Program-made: the position numbers and the translations under genes
DNA from: a bacterium
GTDB lineage: Bacteria; Actinomycetota; Acidimicrobiia; Spongiisociales; Spongiisociaceae
Direction of reading: 5' to 3'
NCBI GenBank assembly: GCA_028820935.1
Contig: JAPPHZ010000015.1
Coordinates: 1 to 32,257 of the forward strand
DNA length: 32,257 nucleotides
The notes under the pieces: generated by a model
Seen by the model: the letters and a program-made list of their open reading frames with translations, nothing else
The model's database searches: none
What the model was told of the DNA's origin: nothing
Shown here: positions 16,193-24,665 of the stretch, in pieces
Numbering within the stretch: the stretch's first letter is position 1
How the letters are laid out: each line of letters begins with the position of its first letter

Positions 16193-16597
16193 TCAGGTGA
16201 ACCAGAGCGCCAACTCGCGTGCGGCGCTCGCCGGGCTGTCGGATCCATGGACGATGTTCTCCCCCACCTCCAGGCCGAAGTCGCCGCGGATGGTGCCCGG
16301 AAGGGCCACGGCGGGATCGGTGGCTCCCACCAAGGTCCGGGCCACCCCGATCGCCGATTCGCCCGACCAATGCATGACGACCACCGGACCGGACGTGATG
16401 AACTCGATCAGGCCGGCGTAGAAGGGCTTCCCCTCGTGCTCCGCGTAGTGCGCGGTCGCGGTGGCGCTATCGGGCAGGACCATCTCGAGGCGATGCAGGT
16501 CTAGTCCCTTCGCCTCGAACCTGGAGATCACCTCGCCAACCAGGCGACGCCTCACCCCGTCCGGCTTCACCATTATGAAGGTGTCTTCGTGGGCCAT
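16193..16597 (-). CDS. ndk: Nucleoside diphosphate kinase
   Basis: Ndk transfers the gamma phosphate of ATP to other NDPs through a phosphohistidine. The 134-aa protein carries the active-site motif NIVHGSDS with the catalytic His at residue 117, the start TFIMVKPDGV and the RGDFGLEVG loop. Length and sequence are standard. The ATG is at 16597. A heptad-repeat cassette with a promoter-like TATATT lies 67 nt upstream, which may control it. Confidence 0.97.
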   Translation of the reverse strand: MAHEDTFIMVKPDGVRRRLVGEVISRFEAKGLDLHRLEMVLPDSATATAHYAEHEGKPFYAGLIEFITSGPVVVMHWSGESAIGVARTLVGATDPAVALPGTIRGDFGLEVGENIVHGSDSPASAARELALWFT

Positions 16598-16622
16598 CGC
16601 TGTGCCTGCCTTTTCATAGTCT

Positions 16623-16657
16623 GGTCGGTGGTCAGTGGTCAGTGGTCAGTGGTCGGT
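16623..16657 (+). repeat. GGTCAGT heptad array, five units
   Basis: Five perfect-period 7-nt units: GGTCGGT, GGTCAGT, GGTCAGT, GGTCAGT, GGTCGGT. Its reverse complement (ACTGACC) partly resembles the ACTAGCA/ACTGGCA units of the array 14 bp to the right, so the two arrays flank an AT-rich core as loose inverted repeats. On the ndk strand it falls in the 5' untranslated region. Confidence 0.9.
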
Positions 16658-16664
16658 CTAATCC

Positions 16665-16693
16665 AATATAAACTAGCAACCAGCAACTAGCAA
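16665..16693 (-). promoter_or_regulatory. Repeat-embedded promoter-like element upstream of ndk
   Basis: On the minus strand TATATT (16665-16670) is preceded after 17 bp by TTGCTA (16688-16693), which is part of the heptad array; further TTGCTA/TTGCTG copies occur every 7 bp. The -10 edge is 67 nt from the ndk ATG. The same arrangement recurs upstream of yraN at almost the same distance. Confidence 0.4.
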
Positions 16694-16720
16694 CCAGCAA
16701 CTGGCAACCAGCAACTAGCA
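16672..16720 (+). repeat. ACTAGCA/ACCAGCA heptad array, seven units
   Basis: Exactly seven 7-nt units: ACTAGCA, ACCAGCA, ACTAGCA, ACCAGCA, ACTGGCA, ACCAGCA, ACTAGCA. It begins one base after the AATATA core and ends 18 bp before the folC stop. The same unit, in a purer form and behind the same CAATATA core, makes up the last 49 bp of the window. Such heptad tandem repeats are known from other bacteria (STRR sequences of cyanobacteria) but their function is not. Confidence 0.92.
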
Positions 16721-16738
16721 ACCGGGCGTCCGGAAGCT

Positions 16739-18040
16739 TCAGGCACCCTCGTGCGTAACCAACTCGGTGCGGGCCTCGCCCGCCACATAGAAGGAGCCGG
16801 TCACCAGAACGGCGCCGTCACCTCCACTCCACTCCTTGGCCAGCTCCACGGCGGCGCGGACGGGCCTCACCCAGGTCACCGGGATGCCGGGTAGCACCCT
16901 CTCCAGCGCCACCACGAGGTCGCTCGGTTCGGCGGCCCGCTCGTGATCCGCCGCGGTGGCGATGGCCTGGCCGACCAGCCCCCCGAACGGCGCCAGCATG
17001 GAGTAGATGTCCTTGTCGCGGAAGGCGCCGACTACGAGCGTCCAGTCTGCCGCCGGCATCTCCTCGCGCAGCGTCCTCGCCAGCGCCACGGTGGCCTCCG
17101 GGTTGTGGGCGCCGTCCAGTACCACCAGCGGCGCCCGTCCCACCACTTCCACCCTGGCCGGAACCTTGGCGCCGGCCAGGCCGTCCCGGACCGCGTCGGA
17201 TGGCAGGGCCCGCCCGAACAGTTCCTCGACCGCCGCCACGGCCACGGCCGCGTTGGCCGCCTGGTGGCGACCGTGGAGGGGGAGGTAGAGATCGTCGTAT
17301 CGCCCGTAGGTCCCGTCTAGATCGTACGACCAGCCGCCCACCGACATGCGCAGGTCTTCGATCCGGAAGTCCCGGCCGACCGCCCGGCGCGCCGCGCCCA
17401 ACTCGTCCGCTCTCCGATCGGCCTCGGGCTCCACCTCATCGGGCAGGTTGCCGGTCACCAGCACCCCACCGGTTTTGAGGATGGCCAGCTTCTCGCGGGC
17501 GATCTCGATCTCGGTGGTCCCCAGGTACTCGGCGTGATCGATCGAGACGCCGGTCAGCACCGCCACCTGGCTCTCCAGCACGTTGGTGGCGTCGAGGCGA
17601 CCCCCCATCCCCACCTCGACCACGGCCACGTCCACCGCCTCGTTGGCGAACAGGGCGAAGGCGGCGGCGGTGGTCAACTCGAAGTAGGTGGCGCGCTCCC
17701 CGGTCTCGGCCTCCAGCAGATCCACGAAGGGTGCGACATCCGTCACGGCCCGCGCGAACTGCTCCGGCGTGGCCATCTCGCCGGCCACCCCGAACCGCTC
17801 CTCCACCCGTTCGAGATGCGGGGACGTGAACGTACCCGACTTGAGACCCGTCTGATCCAGCACCGAGGCGGCGACGGTGGTGACCGTCGTCTTGCCGTTG
17901 GTTCCGGTGATGTGGATGGCCGGGCTACGAAGGTGGGGTGATCCCATCATCTCGAGCAGCCGGTGGATCCGCTCGAGCCCCGGCTTCCACCCCAGCTCGA
18001 TGTGCCGATCGAGATAGGCGACGGCTTGGTCGTAGTTCAT
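16739..18040 (-). CDS. folC: Folylpolyglutamate synthase / dihydrofolate synthase
   Basis: FolC adds glutamate to dihydropteroate and to folates. The 433-aa Mur-ligase-family protein has the P-loop ITGTNGKTTV near residue 45, the omega-loop TSPHLERVEERF, VVEVGMGGRLDATNV and, in the second domain, VVLDGAHNPEA. Length is normal. The ATG at 18040 lies 16 bp after the valS stop; extension upstream in frame would overlap valS and is rejected. Order valS-folC-ndk is standard in actinobacteria. Confidence 0.95.
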   Translation of the reverse strand: MNYDQAVAYLDRHIELGWKPGLERIHRLLEMMGSPHLRSPAIHITGTNGKTTVTTVAASVLDQTGLKSGTFTSPHLERVEERFGVAGEMATPEQFARAVTDVAPFVDLLEAETGERATYFELTTAAAFALFANEAVDVAVVEVGMGGRLDATNVLESQVAVLTGVSIDHAEYLGTTEIEIAREKLAILKTGGVLVTGNLPDEVEPEADRRADELGAARRAVGRDFRIEDLRMSVGGWSYDLDGTYGRYDDLYLPLHGRHQAANAAVAVAAVEELFGRALPSDAVRDGLAGAKVPARVEVVGRAPLVVLDGAHNPEATVALARTLREEMPAADWTLVVGAFRDKDIYSMLAPFGGLVGQAIATAADHERAAEPSDLVVALERVLPGIPVTWVRPVRAAVELAKEWSGGDGAVLVTGSFYVAGEARTELVTHEGA

Positions 18041-18056
18041 CCGCTGGACCGGTCGG

Positions 18057-20696
18057 TCAGGTGCGGGCCGGTCCGAGCGCCTCGATCTGGCTGACCAACC
18101 GATCGACCAGGGCTCGGGAGGCTTCCGCCTTGTGCTCCTCTTTGGACACGACCTCCTCCGGCGCACGGGAGCGGAAGGCCGGGTTCGACAGCTTGGCCTC
18201 CGACTGCTGGAGCTCGGCGCGGGCCTTCCGGAGCCGGCGTCCCAGCCTCTCCTGCTCGGCCTCGATGTCCATGACGCCGCCCACCTCCACGTAGGCCTCG
18301 ACCGGACCGGCCGCCACCCGCAGGTAGCCCCGGCTCTCGGGAGGCGGACCCACCCTGGCGCGGATCCCGGCCAGCGATGCCAGCTGGGGCGCCCACCAGT
18401 CGTCCCAGGCGCCGGCCGGATCATGGACGACCGCGTCGAGTTCCTCGCGGGCGGCCCACCCGTGGTAGGACCGGGAACCCCTCAGGGCGGTGATCAGATC
18501 TTGGAGGACGTCCATCCCTCCGGGCGCCGGGTAGCGAGGAACCTCGGGCCATTGCGCCACGATAAGCAGGTCGCCCGCCACCAGGTGGCTGTAGAGCTCC
18601 TCGGTCACGAAGGGGATGGCCGGGTGGAAGAACTTGAGCAGGTCACGCATCACCACACCCAGGGTCTGCCTGACCGGCTCCGCCTCGGGACCTCCCGCCG
18701 ACAGCACCGGCTTCGACATCTCGAGATACCAGTCGAACACCTCCGACCAGGCGAACGAGTACATGAGCGAGAAGGCATCCGACAGCCGGTGCGCGTCCGA
18801 CAGCTCGTCGAACCGCTCCGCCGCCTCTCCCAGACGGGCGAGTATCCATCGGTCGACCGGGCCCGGGTCCTCCGGATAGCCGCCGGCCGCCGGCACCGCA
18901 CGGGACGGCAGGTGGATGAGGGCGAACCTGGTGGCGTTCCACAGCTTGTTGCCGAAGCGCCGGGCGGCATCCACCCAGCTGACGTCGAACGGCACGTCGT
19001 GGCCCGGGGAGGCCGACTGCAGCAGGCTGAGCCGGAGGGCATCGGCTCCGTACTGCTCGATCATCTCGAAGGGATCCACGATGTTGTTGAGCGACTTCGA
19101 CATCTTCCGGCCGTCGGACGCCCGGACCAGCCCGTGGATGACGATCTCACGGAACGGGACGTCGCCCGCGAACTGCATGCCCATCTTCAGCATGCGGGCC
19201 ACCCAGAAGAAGATGATGTCGTAGCCGGTCACCAGCACGTCGGTGGGATAGAAACGTTGGAGATCGTCAGTCTGCTCCGGCCACCCGAGCGTGCTGAACG
19301 GCCACAGCGCCGAGCTGAACCACGTGTCCAGGACGTCCTCTTCGGGCCGTAACCGCTCCGAGCCGCACTTCCCGCAGGCACGCGGCGGAGAGGTGGCCAC
19401 GATCACCTCGCCATCGGCTTCGCAGTACCAGGCCGGGATCCGATGGCCCCACCAGAGCTGGCGGCTGATACACCAATCCTCGAGGTTCTCCATCCAGCGG
19501 AAGTAGTTCCGTTCCCAACGCTTGGGGACGAACCTGGCGAGGTCCTCCTGCACCACCTCCACCGCCGGGCCCACCAACTCCGCCACCCGCACGAACCATT
19601 GCTTGGACAGCAGCGGTTCGATGGGCACTCCGCTGCGGGAGCAATGGCCCACCGTGTGGCGGTGCTCGTCGATGCGTTCGAGGTAGCCGCCGGCCCTGAG
19701 GGCCTCGACGACCTGCGCCCGGGCTTCGAACCGGTCCAGACCGGCGAAGCCGCCGGCGGCGTCGGTCATCCTTCCGTCCTCGCCGATCACCTGGACGGGA
19801 GGCAGTCCGGTTCGCTGCGAGATATCGAAGTCGAGCGGATCATGGGCCGGAGTGACCTTGACGGCCCCGGTCCCGAAGTCCGGGTCGACCGCTTCGTCGG
19901 CCACCACCGGGATGTCCCGCCCCATGAGCGGAAGGCGCACCGTCCGCCCGACCAGGTGCCGGTAGCGATCGTCGCCGGGGTGGACGGCCACGCCGGTATC
20001 GCCCAGCATGGTCTCCGCCCGCGTGGTGGCGACGGTTATACCGGCTGCGCCGTCCCCGTCTGCGAAGGGGTAGGTGATGTGGACGAGTTGGCCCTCTACC
20101 TCCCTGTACTCCACCTCGATGTCGGAGATAGCGGTCATGAGCCCCGGAGACCAGTTGATGATCCGCTGCCCCTGGTAGATGAACCCTTGCTCATGCAGGC
20201 GCACGAACACCTCTCGCACCGCAGCGGAGAGACCCTCGTCGAGGGTGAAGCGCTCCCTCGTCCAGTCACACGAGTCACCCAGGGCTCGCATCTGCTCGGT
20301 GATGGTGCCCCCCGATTGGCGCTTCCACTGCCAGACCTGCTCGACGAAGGCCTCCCGGCCCATGGAGTGGCGGTTGAGACCTTCTAGGGCCAGTTCCCGT
20401 TCCACGACCATCTGGGTGGCGATGCCGGCATGATCGGTTCCGGGCAGCCAGAGGGTGGCGTAGCCCTGCATGCGCTTGCGGCGGACGATGGCATCCTGGA
20501 TCGAGTGGTCCAGGGCATGCCCGATGTGGAGCACGCCGGTCACGTTGGGTGGAGGAATGACGATGCAGAACGGCTCGCCGTCCGGATTGACTTCGGGGCG
20601 GAAGGCGCCCGACCGTTCCCAGACCGGATACCAGCGTTCCTCCACGCGGCGGGGGTCGTAGCTTCCCTCGAGGGGGTCGGGAGCGCTGGTAGTCAT
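18057..20696 (-). CDS. valS: Valyl-tRNA synthetase
   Basis: Class I aminoacyl-tRNA synthetase charging tRNA-Val. The 879-aa protein has the HIGH motif at residues 57-60 within PPNVTGVLHIGHALDH, the editing (CP1) domain (TTRAETMLGDTGVAVHP), the KMSKS motif near residue 530 and a C-terminal coiled coil (EQERLGRRLRKARAEL) typical of ValRS. Length is normal. The ATG at 20696 is used; no strong Shine-Dalgarno is visible before it. Confidence 0.97.
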   Translation of the reverse strand: MTTSAPDPLEGSYDPRRVEERWYPVWERSGAFRPEVNPDGEPFCIVIPPPNVTGVLHIGHALDHSIQDAIVRRKRMQGYATLWLPGTDHAGIATQMVVERELALEGLNRHSMGREAFVEQVWQWKRQSGGTITEQMRALGDSCDWTRERFTLDEGLSAAVREVFVRLHEQGFIYQGQRIINWSPGLMTAISDIEVEYREVEGQLVHITYPFADGDGAAGITVATTRAETMLGDTGVAVHPGDDRYRHLVGRTVRLPLMGRDIPVVADEAVDPDFGTGAVKVTPAHDPLDFDISQRTGLPPVQVIGEDGRMTDAAGGFAGLDRFEARAQVVEALRAGGYLERIDEHRHTVGHCSRSGVPIEPLLSKQWFVRVAELVGPAVEVVQEDLARFVPKRWERNYFRWMENLEDWCISRQLWWGHRIPAWYCEADGEVIVATSPPRACGKCGSERLRPEEDVLDTWFSSALWPFSTLGWPEQTDDLQRFYPTDVLVTGYDIIFFWVARMLKMGMQFAGDVPFREIVIHGLVRASDGRKMSKSLNNIVDPFEMIEQYGADALRLSLLQSASPGHDVPFDVSWVDAARRFGNKLWNATRFALIHLPSRAVPAAGGYPEDPGPVDRWILARLGEAAERFDELSDAHRLSDAFSLMYSFAWSEVFDWYLEMSKPVLSAGGPEAEPVRQTLGVVMRDLLKFFHPAIPFVTEELYSHLVAGDLLIVAQWPEVPRYPAPGGMDVLQDLITALRGSRSYHGWAAREELDAVVHDPAGAWDDWWAPQLASLAGIRARVGPPPESRGYLRVAAGPVEAYVEVGGVMDIEAEQERLGRRLRKARAELQQSEAKLSNPAFRSRAPEEVVSKEEHKAEASRALVDRLVSQIEALGPART

Positions 20697-20740
20697 TGGA
20701 AGATGGAATCGGCCGCGCTTACCCGACCCGGGCCGGGCGG

Positions 20741-22009
20741 CTACGCGCTCCTCTCGCGGCGATTCTCGATGTCGCTGATGGCCAGGAGGGTCGGGTTGGT
20801 CTTCTCCTCGACCACCTTCCGGTCGATCAGCACCCGCCCGATGTCCGGCAGGGAGGGAAGTTCGTACATGGTGTCGAGGAGCACTTCCTCCATGATGGCC
20901 CGCAGGCCACGGGCGCCGGTGCCCCTCAGCATCGCCAGGTCGGCAATGGCCTCGAGAGCATCGTCATCGAACACCAACTCCACGTTGTCGAGCTCGAAAA
21001 TCCGGGCGTACTGCTTGACGAGGGCGTTGCGGGGTTCCTGGAGGATCCGGATCAGCGCCTCCTTGTCCAGCGCGTTGACGGTGGCCACCATCGGGAGCCG
21101 GCCGATGAACTCGGGTATCAGACCGAACCTGATCAGATCCTCCGGCATGACCTCCGAGAGCAACTCTTCCTGGGGCCGGTCGGGACTGGATCGAAGATCT
21201 GCCCCGAACCCGACCACCTTGTTGCCGATCCGGCGGGAGATCACCTCCTCGAGCCCGGCGAACGCCCCACCCGAGATGAACAGCACGTCGGTGGTGTCGA
21301 TCTGGATGAACTCCTGATGGGGGTGCTTGCGGCCGCCCTGAGGGGGCACCGAGGCCACGGTCCCCTCCAGGATCTTCAGCAGCGCCTGCTGCACCCCTTC
21401 GCCGGACACATCCCGGGTGATGGAAGGGTTCTCGGCCTTGCGGGCGATCTTGTCCACCTCGTCGATGTAGATGATGCCCTGCTCGGCTCGCTTGATGTCG
21501 TAGTCGGCGGCTTGCAGAAGCTTGAGCAGGATGTTCTCCACGTCCTCCCCCACATAGCCCGCCTCGGTGAGAGCGGTTGCGTCGGCGATGGCGAAGGGCA
21601 CGTTGAGCATGCGGGCCAGGGTCTGGGCCAGGAGCGTCTTGCCGCATCCGGTAGGGCCGATCAGCAGGATGTTGGACTTGGAGAGCTCCACCTCTTCCTT
21701 GCGGGGTGTTCCGGCACGCACCCGCTTGTAATGGTTGTAGACCGCCACGGCCAGGGTCTTCTTGGCCCGGTCCTGACCGATGACGTAACCGTCCAGGAAG
21801 TCGTACACCTCGGAGGGCTTGGGCAACTCCCCATCGTGCTCGGACTCCCTGGTGGACAGGTCGTCGTCCAGGATCTCGGTGCAGAGCAGGACGCACTCGT
21901 CACAGATGTAGACCCCGGGCCCGGCGATGAGCTTCTTGACCTGCTTCTGCGAATGGCCACAGAAACTGCATTTGAGCAGATCGCTCCCGTCCCCGTACTT
22001 GGTAGCCAC
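20741..22009 (-). CDS. clpX: ATP-dependent Clp protease ATP-binding subunit ClpX
   Basis: AAA+ unfoldase feeding substrates to ClpP. The 422-aa protein has the N-terminal zinc-binding domain (C14, C17, C36, C39), Walker A GPTGCGKT near residue 118, Walker [10 protein letters not shown] near 180, the sensor-1/arginine-finger region [13 protein letters not shown] and sensor 2 in [11 protein letters not shown]. It begins 3 bp after the clpP stop, so they form one unit. 44 bp separate it from valS. Confidence 0.97.
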   Translation of the reverse strand: MATKYGDGSDLLKCSFCGHSQKQVKKLIAGPGVYICDECVLLCTEILDDDLSTRESEHDGELPKPSEVYDFLDGYVIGQDRAKKTLAVAVYNHYKRVRAGTPRKEEVELSKSNILLIGPTGCGKTLLAQTLARMLNVPFAIADATALTEAGYVGEDVENILLKLLQAADYDIKRAEQGIIYIDEVDKIARKAENPSITRDVSGEGVQQALLKILEGTVASVPPQGGRKHPHQEFIQIDTTDVLFISGGAFAGLEEVISRRIGNKVVGFGADLRSSPDRPQEELLSEVMPEDLIRFGLIPEFIGRLPMVATVNALDKEALIRILQEPRNALVKQYARIFELDNVELVFDDDALEAIADLAMLRGTGARGLRAIMEEVLLDTMYELPSLPDIGRVLIDRKVVEEKTNPTLLAISDIENRRERSA

Positions 22010-22012
22010 GCC

Positions 22013-22678
22013 TCAGAGGTCCTCGACCGCCACCAGTTCACGACTGGTCAGCACCGCGTCCACGATTCCGTGTTCCCCGTACGCCTTGGCCTCCTCGGCG
22101 AGCATCCAGAAGTCACGGTCGGTGTCCTGGGCCAGCTTCTCGTACTCCTGGCCGGTGTGGTGGGCCAGGATCCGGTTGAGTTGTTCCCTCATCTGGACGA
22201 TCAGGCGCGCCTGTATCTCGATGTCGGTGGCCTGCCCGCTCGCCCCTCCCTGGGGCTGGTGGAGCATCACCCGGGCGTGCGGCAGGGCAAACCGCTTCCC
22301 CTTGGCGCCGCCGGCCAGGATCACCGCGGCGGCCGAGGCGGCCATCCCCATACACACGGTGCTGACGTCCGGCTTGATGTACTGGATGGTGTCGTAGATG
22401 GCGAACAGGCTCGTGATGGAGCCGCCCGGGGAGTTGATGTAGAGGTTGACATCACGGTCGGGATCCTCCGATTCGAGATGGAGCAACTGGGCCATGACGA
22501 GGTTGGCCACCGCATCGTCGATCGGCGTACCGAGGAAGATGATCCGGTCCTTGAGCAGGCGGGAATAGATGTCGAAGGCCCGCTCCCCCCGGCTTGTGGA
22601 CTCGACCACCGTCGGCACCAGGTAGCCCGTGGCCGGAGGATTCGTGACAGCGCCGATCGGCGGCATGATGTCGCTCAC
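22013..22678 (-). CDS. clpP: ATP-dependent Clp protease proteolytic subunit ClpP
   Basis: Serine peptidase that forms the ClpXP chamber. The 221-aa protein has the triad Ser115 (GMAASAAA), His140 (MLHQPQGG) and Asp189 (TDRDF), and the handle region INSPGGS. About 25 N-terminal residues precede the mature start region and may be processed. Actinobacteria usually encode two adjacent clpP genes; only one is here, between tig and clpX. The ATG is at 22678, 8 bp after the tig stop. Confidence 0.97.
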   Translation of the reverse strand: MSDIMPPIGAVTNPPATGYLVPTVVESTSRGERAFDIYSRLLKDRIIFLGTPIDDAVANLVMAQLLHLESEDPDRDVNLYINSPGGSITSLFAIYDTIQYIKPDVSTVCMGMAASAAAVILAGGAKGKRFALPHARVMLHQPQGGASGQATDIEIQARLIVQMREQLNRILAHHTGQEYEKLAQDTDRDFWMLAEEAKAYGEHGIVDAVLTSRELVAVEDL

Positions 22679-22686
22679 TGCTCTCC

Positions 22687-24048
22687 TTACTCGGTCTCGT
22701 CCTCGACGGTCTCCGGGGCATCGGGCGGATCGAGCCGGAGGTCGATCACAGCTCCATCACCATCCGTAGCCACAACAGCTCTCATGAGAATGTCCAGTGC
22801 CCGGGTCCGCAGGATATCACCGCGCACGCTGTTTTCTAGAGCACTCCCCGCCATCTCCTCGGCAATGCTCTCGACCGACTGATCCGTTCGGGAAGCTACG
22901 GCCTGGTAGGCATCGAGAATGTCCTCCTCCAGCACCTCGACTCCTGTGTGCTCAGCTACCGAATCCAGCAACGCTCCGACCTGTATCTGCGCGGTGGCAC
23001 GGCCACGGAACTGTCCGAACACGGCTTCGATGTCCTGCCCGGTCGCTTCCAGGTACTCCTCGACCGACGACTTCTGCTCATCGAGGCGTCCACGGAAATC
23101 CTCGAACATCCTCATCGCGGAGGCATCTACGACGGCTTGGGGTATGTCCAGTTCCACCTCTTCGGCCAACTCCGACAGGAGGACACCTCGTAGCTGGCTT
23201 CGCAAAGATTCGAGGCGCTGCCCGTCCAGGTCGCTGAACACCTGCTCACGCAGTTCGCTCACGGTGTCGAAGTCGGTGAAGTCCGACACCCACTCGTCGT
23301 CCAGATCCGGAAGGAGTTTCTCCCGTACCTCCTCTACGACCACCCGCACCCCGATCACGGTGCCTTCGGCCAGGTCGCCGACTGCCATGCGCAGCGGCGC
23401 CTCGAACTCGACCACCGCGCCCGCCTCGCAGCCTGTCAGCTGCTCGGTCAAGCCCTCCATCGCCGCCTCGACGCCCAATTCGTACAGGAACCCGGTGGCC
23501 GCCGGCGTCTCCAGAGGGTGCCCGTCATGCGAGGAGCTGAGGTCGATGGCCACGTAGTCGCCCGCTCGGCAGGGCCGTTCCACGGTCTCCAGCTCGGCGA
23601 ACTGCTCCCTGTACATGTCCAGGTATCGCCCTACGGCTTCGTCGCCGATCTCTTCGGGAGCTTCGAGTTCGACCGTCCGGCCTTCGTAGACCGGCGGGGT
23701 AGCCAACGTAGGCCATAGGCTTACGAGGAGATCCACCTCGACACCGTCGGTGACCTCCCTGATCCCATCCACCACGGGCGAGACCGCCGGGGTCAGGCCG
23801 GTGCCTTCCCATACCCCCGGGAGGCGGTCCGTCAGCAGGTCCTCGATGGCATCGTTGCGGACCCGCTCCCTGCCGACCACCCGCTCCACCATGCGGCGGG
23901 GCGCCTTGCCACGGCGGAAACCGTTCACGTGGATGTCCCGGGCCAGCCTCCGGGCGGCGCGGGACTCGGCCGCCTCGAGGCGACTGCTGTCGAGCAGGAG
24001 GGTGATACGACGTTCGAAGTCGCTCACTTCAGCAACGGTGAATGACAC
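22687..24048 (-). CDS. tig: Trigger factor (ribosome-associated chaperone)
   Basis: Trigger factor binds uL23 at the tunnel exit and shields nascent chains. The 453-aa protein has the N-terminal ribosome-binding domain with the signature GFRRGKAP (residues 43-50), an FKBP-type prolyl-isomerase domain (about 155-235, [16 protein letters not shown]) and a helical C-terminal arm. The start chosen is GTG at 24048, preceded by GGAG, because it gives the family start [13 protein letters not shown]; longer in-frame extension runs into tRNA-His. It leads the tig-clpP-clpX unit. Confidence 0.94.
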   Translation of the reverse strand: MSFTVAEVSDFERRITLLLDSSRLEAAESRAARRLARDIHVNGFRRGKAPRRMVERVVGRERVRNDAIEDLLTDRLPGVWEGTGLTPAVSPVVDGIREVTDGVEVDLLVSLWPTLATPPVYEGRTVELEAPEEIGDEAVGRYLDMYREQFAELETVERPCRAGDYVAIDLSSSHDGHPLETPAATGFLYELGVEAAMEGLTEQLTGCEAGAVVEFEAPLRMAVGDLAEGTVIGVRVVVEEVREKLLPDLDDEWVSDFTDFDTVSELREQVFSDLDGQRLESLRSQLRGVLLSELAEEVELDIPQAVVDASAMRMFEDFRGRLDEQKSSVEEYLEATGQDIEAVFGQFRGRATAQIQVGALLDSVAEHTGVEVLEEDILDAYQAVASRTDQSVESIAEEMAGSALENSVRGDILRTRALDILMRAVVATDGDGAVIDLRLDPPDAPETVEDETE

Positions 24049-24099
24049 GACACTCCAAGAGTCGGGTAGGCAAGGCGCGGTCGAACGACTCAGCACCAG

Positions 24100-24175
24100 G
24101 GTGACCGAGGGGATTCGAACCCCCGACCTCCTGGACCACAACCAGGCGCTCTAACCAAGCTGAGCTACGGCCACC
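24100..24175 (-). tRNA. tRNA-His (anticodon GTG)
   Basis: Complete cloverleaf on the minus strand: acceptor GTGGCCG/CGGTCAC, anticodon stem CCTGG/CCAGG around TTGTGGT (anticodon GTG), T-arm GGGGG-TTCGAAT-CCCCT. An extra G (-1) is encoded opposite discriminator C73, the hallmark of tRNA-His. CCA is not encoded (next bases CTG). It lies 51 bp upstream of tig on the same strand. Confidence 0.96.
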
Positions 24176-24245
24176 ATGCGCCGGGCACCACACCGGCTCC
24201 TTGTAATGCGGACTCGCCAGGTACGGATCAGTACCCGTAGTGGCG

Positions 24246-24318
24246 CGCCCCCGGAAGGATTCGAACCTCCGACCAAGAGCTTAGAAGGCTCCTGCTCTGT
24301 CCACTGAGCTACGGGGGC
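24246..24318 (-). tRNA. tRNA-Arg (anticodon TCT)
   Basis: Cloverleaf on the minus strand with acceptor GCCCCCG/CGGGGGC, anticodon loop CTTCTAA (anticodon TCT, reading AGA/AGG) and T-arm GGAGG-TTCGAAT-CCTTC. Discriminator G; CCA not encoded. Confidence 0.95.
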
Positions 24319-24369
24319 TCATCACAGCCCTACGCTCCGCGGCAGCCCGGTCCAGGACTCATCCGTCGG

Positions 24370-24440
<71 letters not shown>

Positions 24441-24451
24441 CGGTCTTCCCC

Positions 24452-24457
24452 ATAATA
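24452..24457 (-). promoter_or_regulatory. Candidate -10 box (TATTAT) for the tRNA-Gly-Arg-His run
   Basis: TATTAT on the minus strand lies 11 nt before the first base of tRNA-Gly, the right distance for a short 5' leader. No convincing -35 hexamer is seen at 16-18 bp. It could start transcription of tRNA-Gly, tRNA-Arg, tRNA-His and on into tig. Confidence 0.4.
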
Positions 24458-24561
24458 CATGCCGTACCCATCTGACCGGGACGCGCCCGGGCTCGATAGG
24501 TCCGCGAAAAACCGAGGGCGAACGGCTAGCCTTCACACCGCCTGCCAGAGGGAGGTTCGGG

Positions 24562-24635
24562 TCGGGCTGGTCGGATTTGAACCGACGACCTCCTGCTCCC
24601 AAAGCAGGCGCGCTGCCAAGCTGCGCCACAGCCCG
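24562..24635 (-). tRNA. tRNA-Pro (anticodon TGG)
   Basis: Cloverleaf on the minus strand: acceptor CGGGCTG/CAGCCCG, anticodon stem CCTGC/GCAGG around TTTGGGA (anticodon TGG), T-arm GTCGG-TTCAAAT-CCGAC, discriminator A. Followed by CCC, so CCA is not encoded. It is divergent from the plus-strand gene starting at 24666. Confidence 0.96.
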
Positions 24636-24665
24636 GTCGAGCACCCTCAGGAGCGCTCGTTGAAC

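Noticed and set aside
16623..16720. CRISPR array
   Set aside because: Units are 7 bp in direct tandem with no spacers and no cas genes nearby.
20696..22882. A 728-codon open frame on the plus strand opposite clpX and clpP
   Set aside because: It is the mirror of two certain genes in a high-GC genome; its translation shows no domain and is rich in residues expected from antisense codon bias.
24498..24545. Possible intrinsic terminator after tRNA-Pro (minus strand): TTTTT at 24507-24511 behind a GGCG/CGCC stem
   Set aside because: The stem is only 4 bp with a long loop and the T-run is not adjacent; too weak to annotate.
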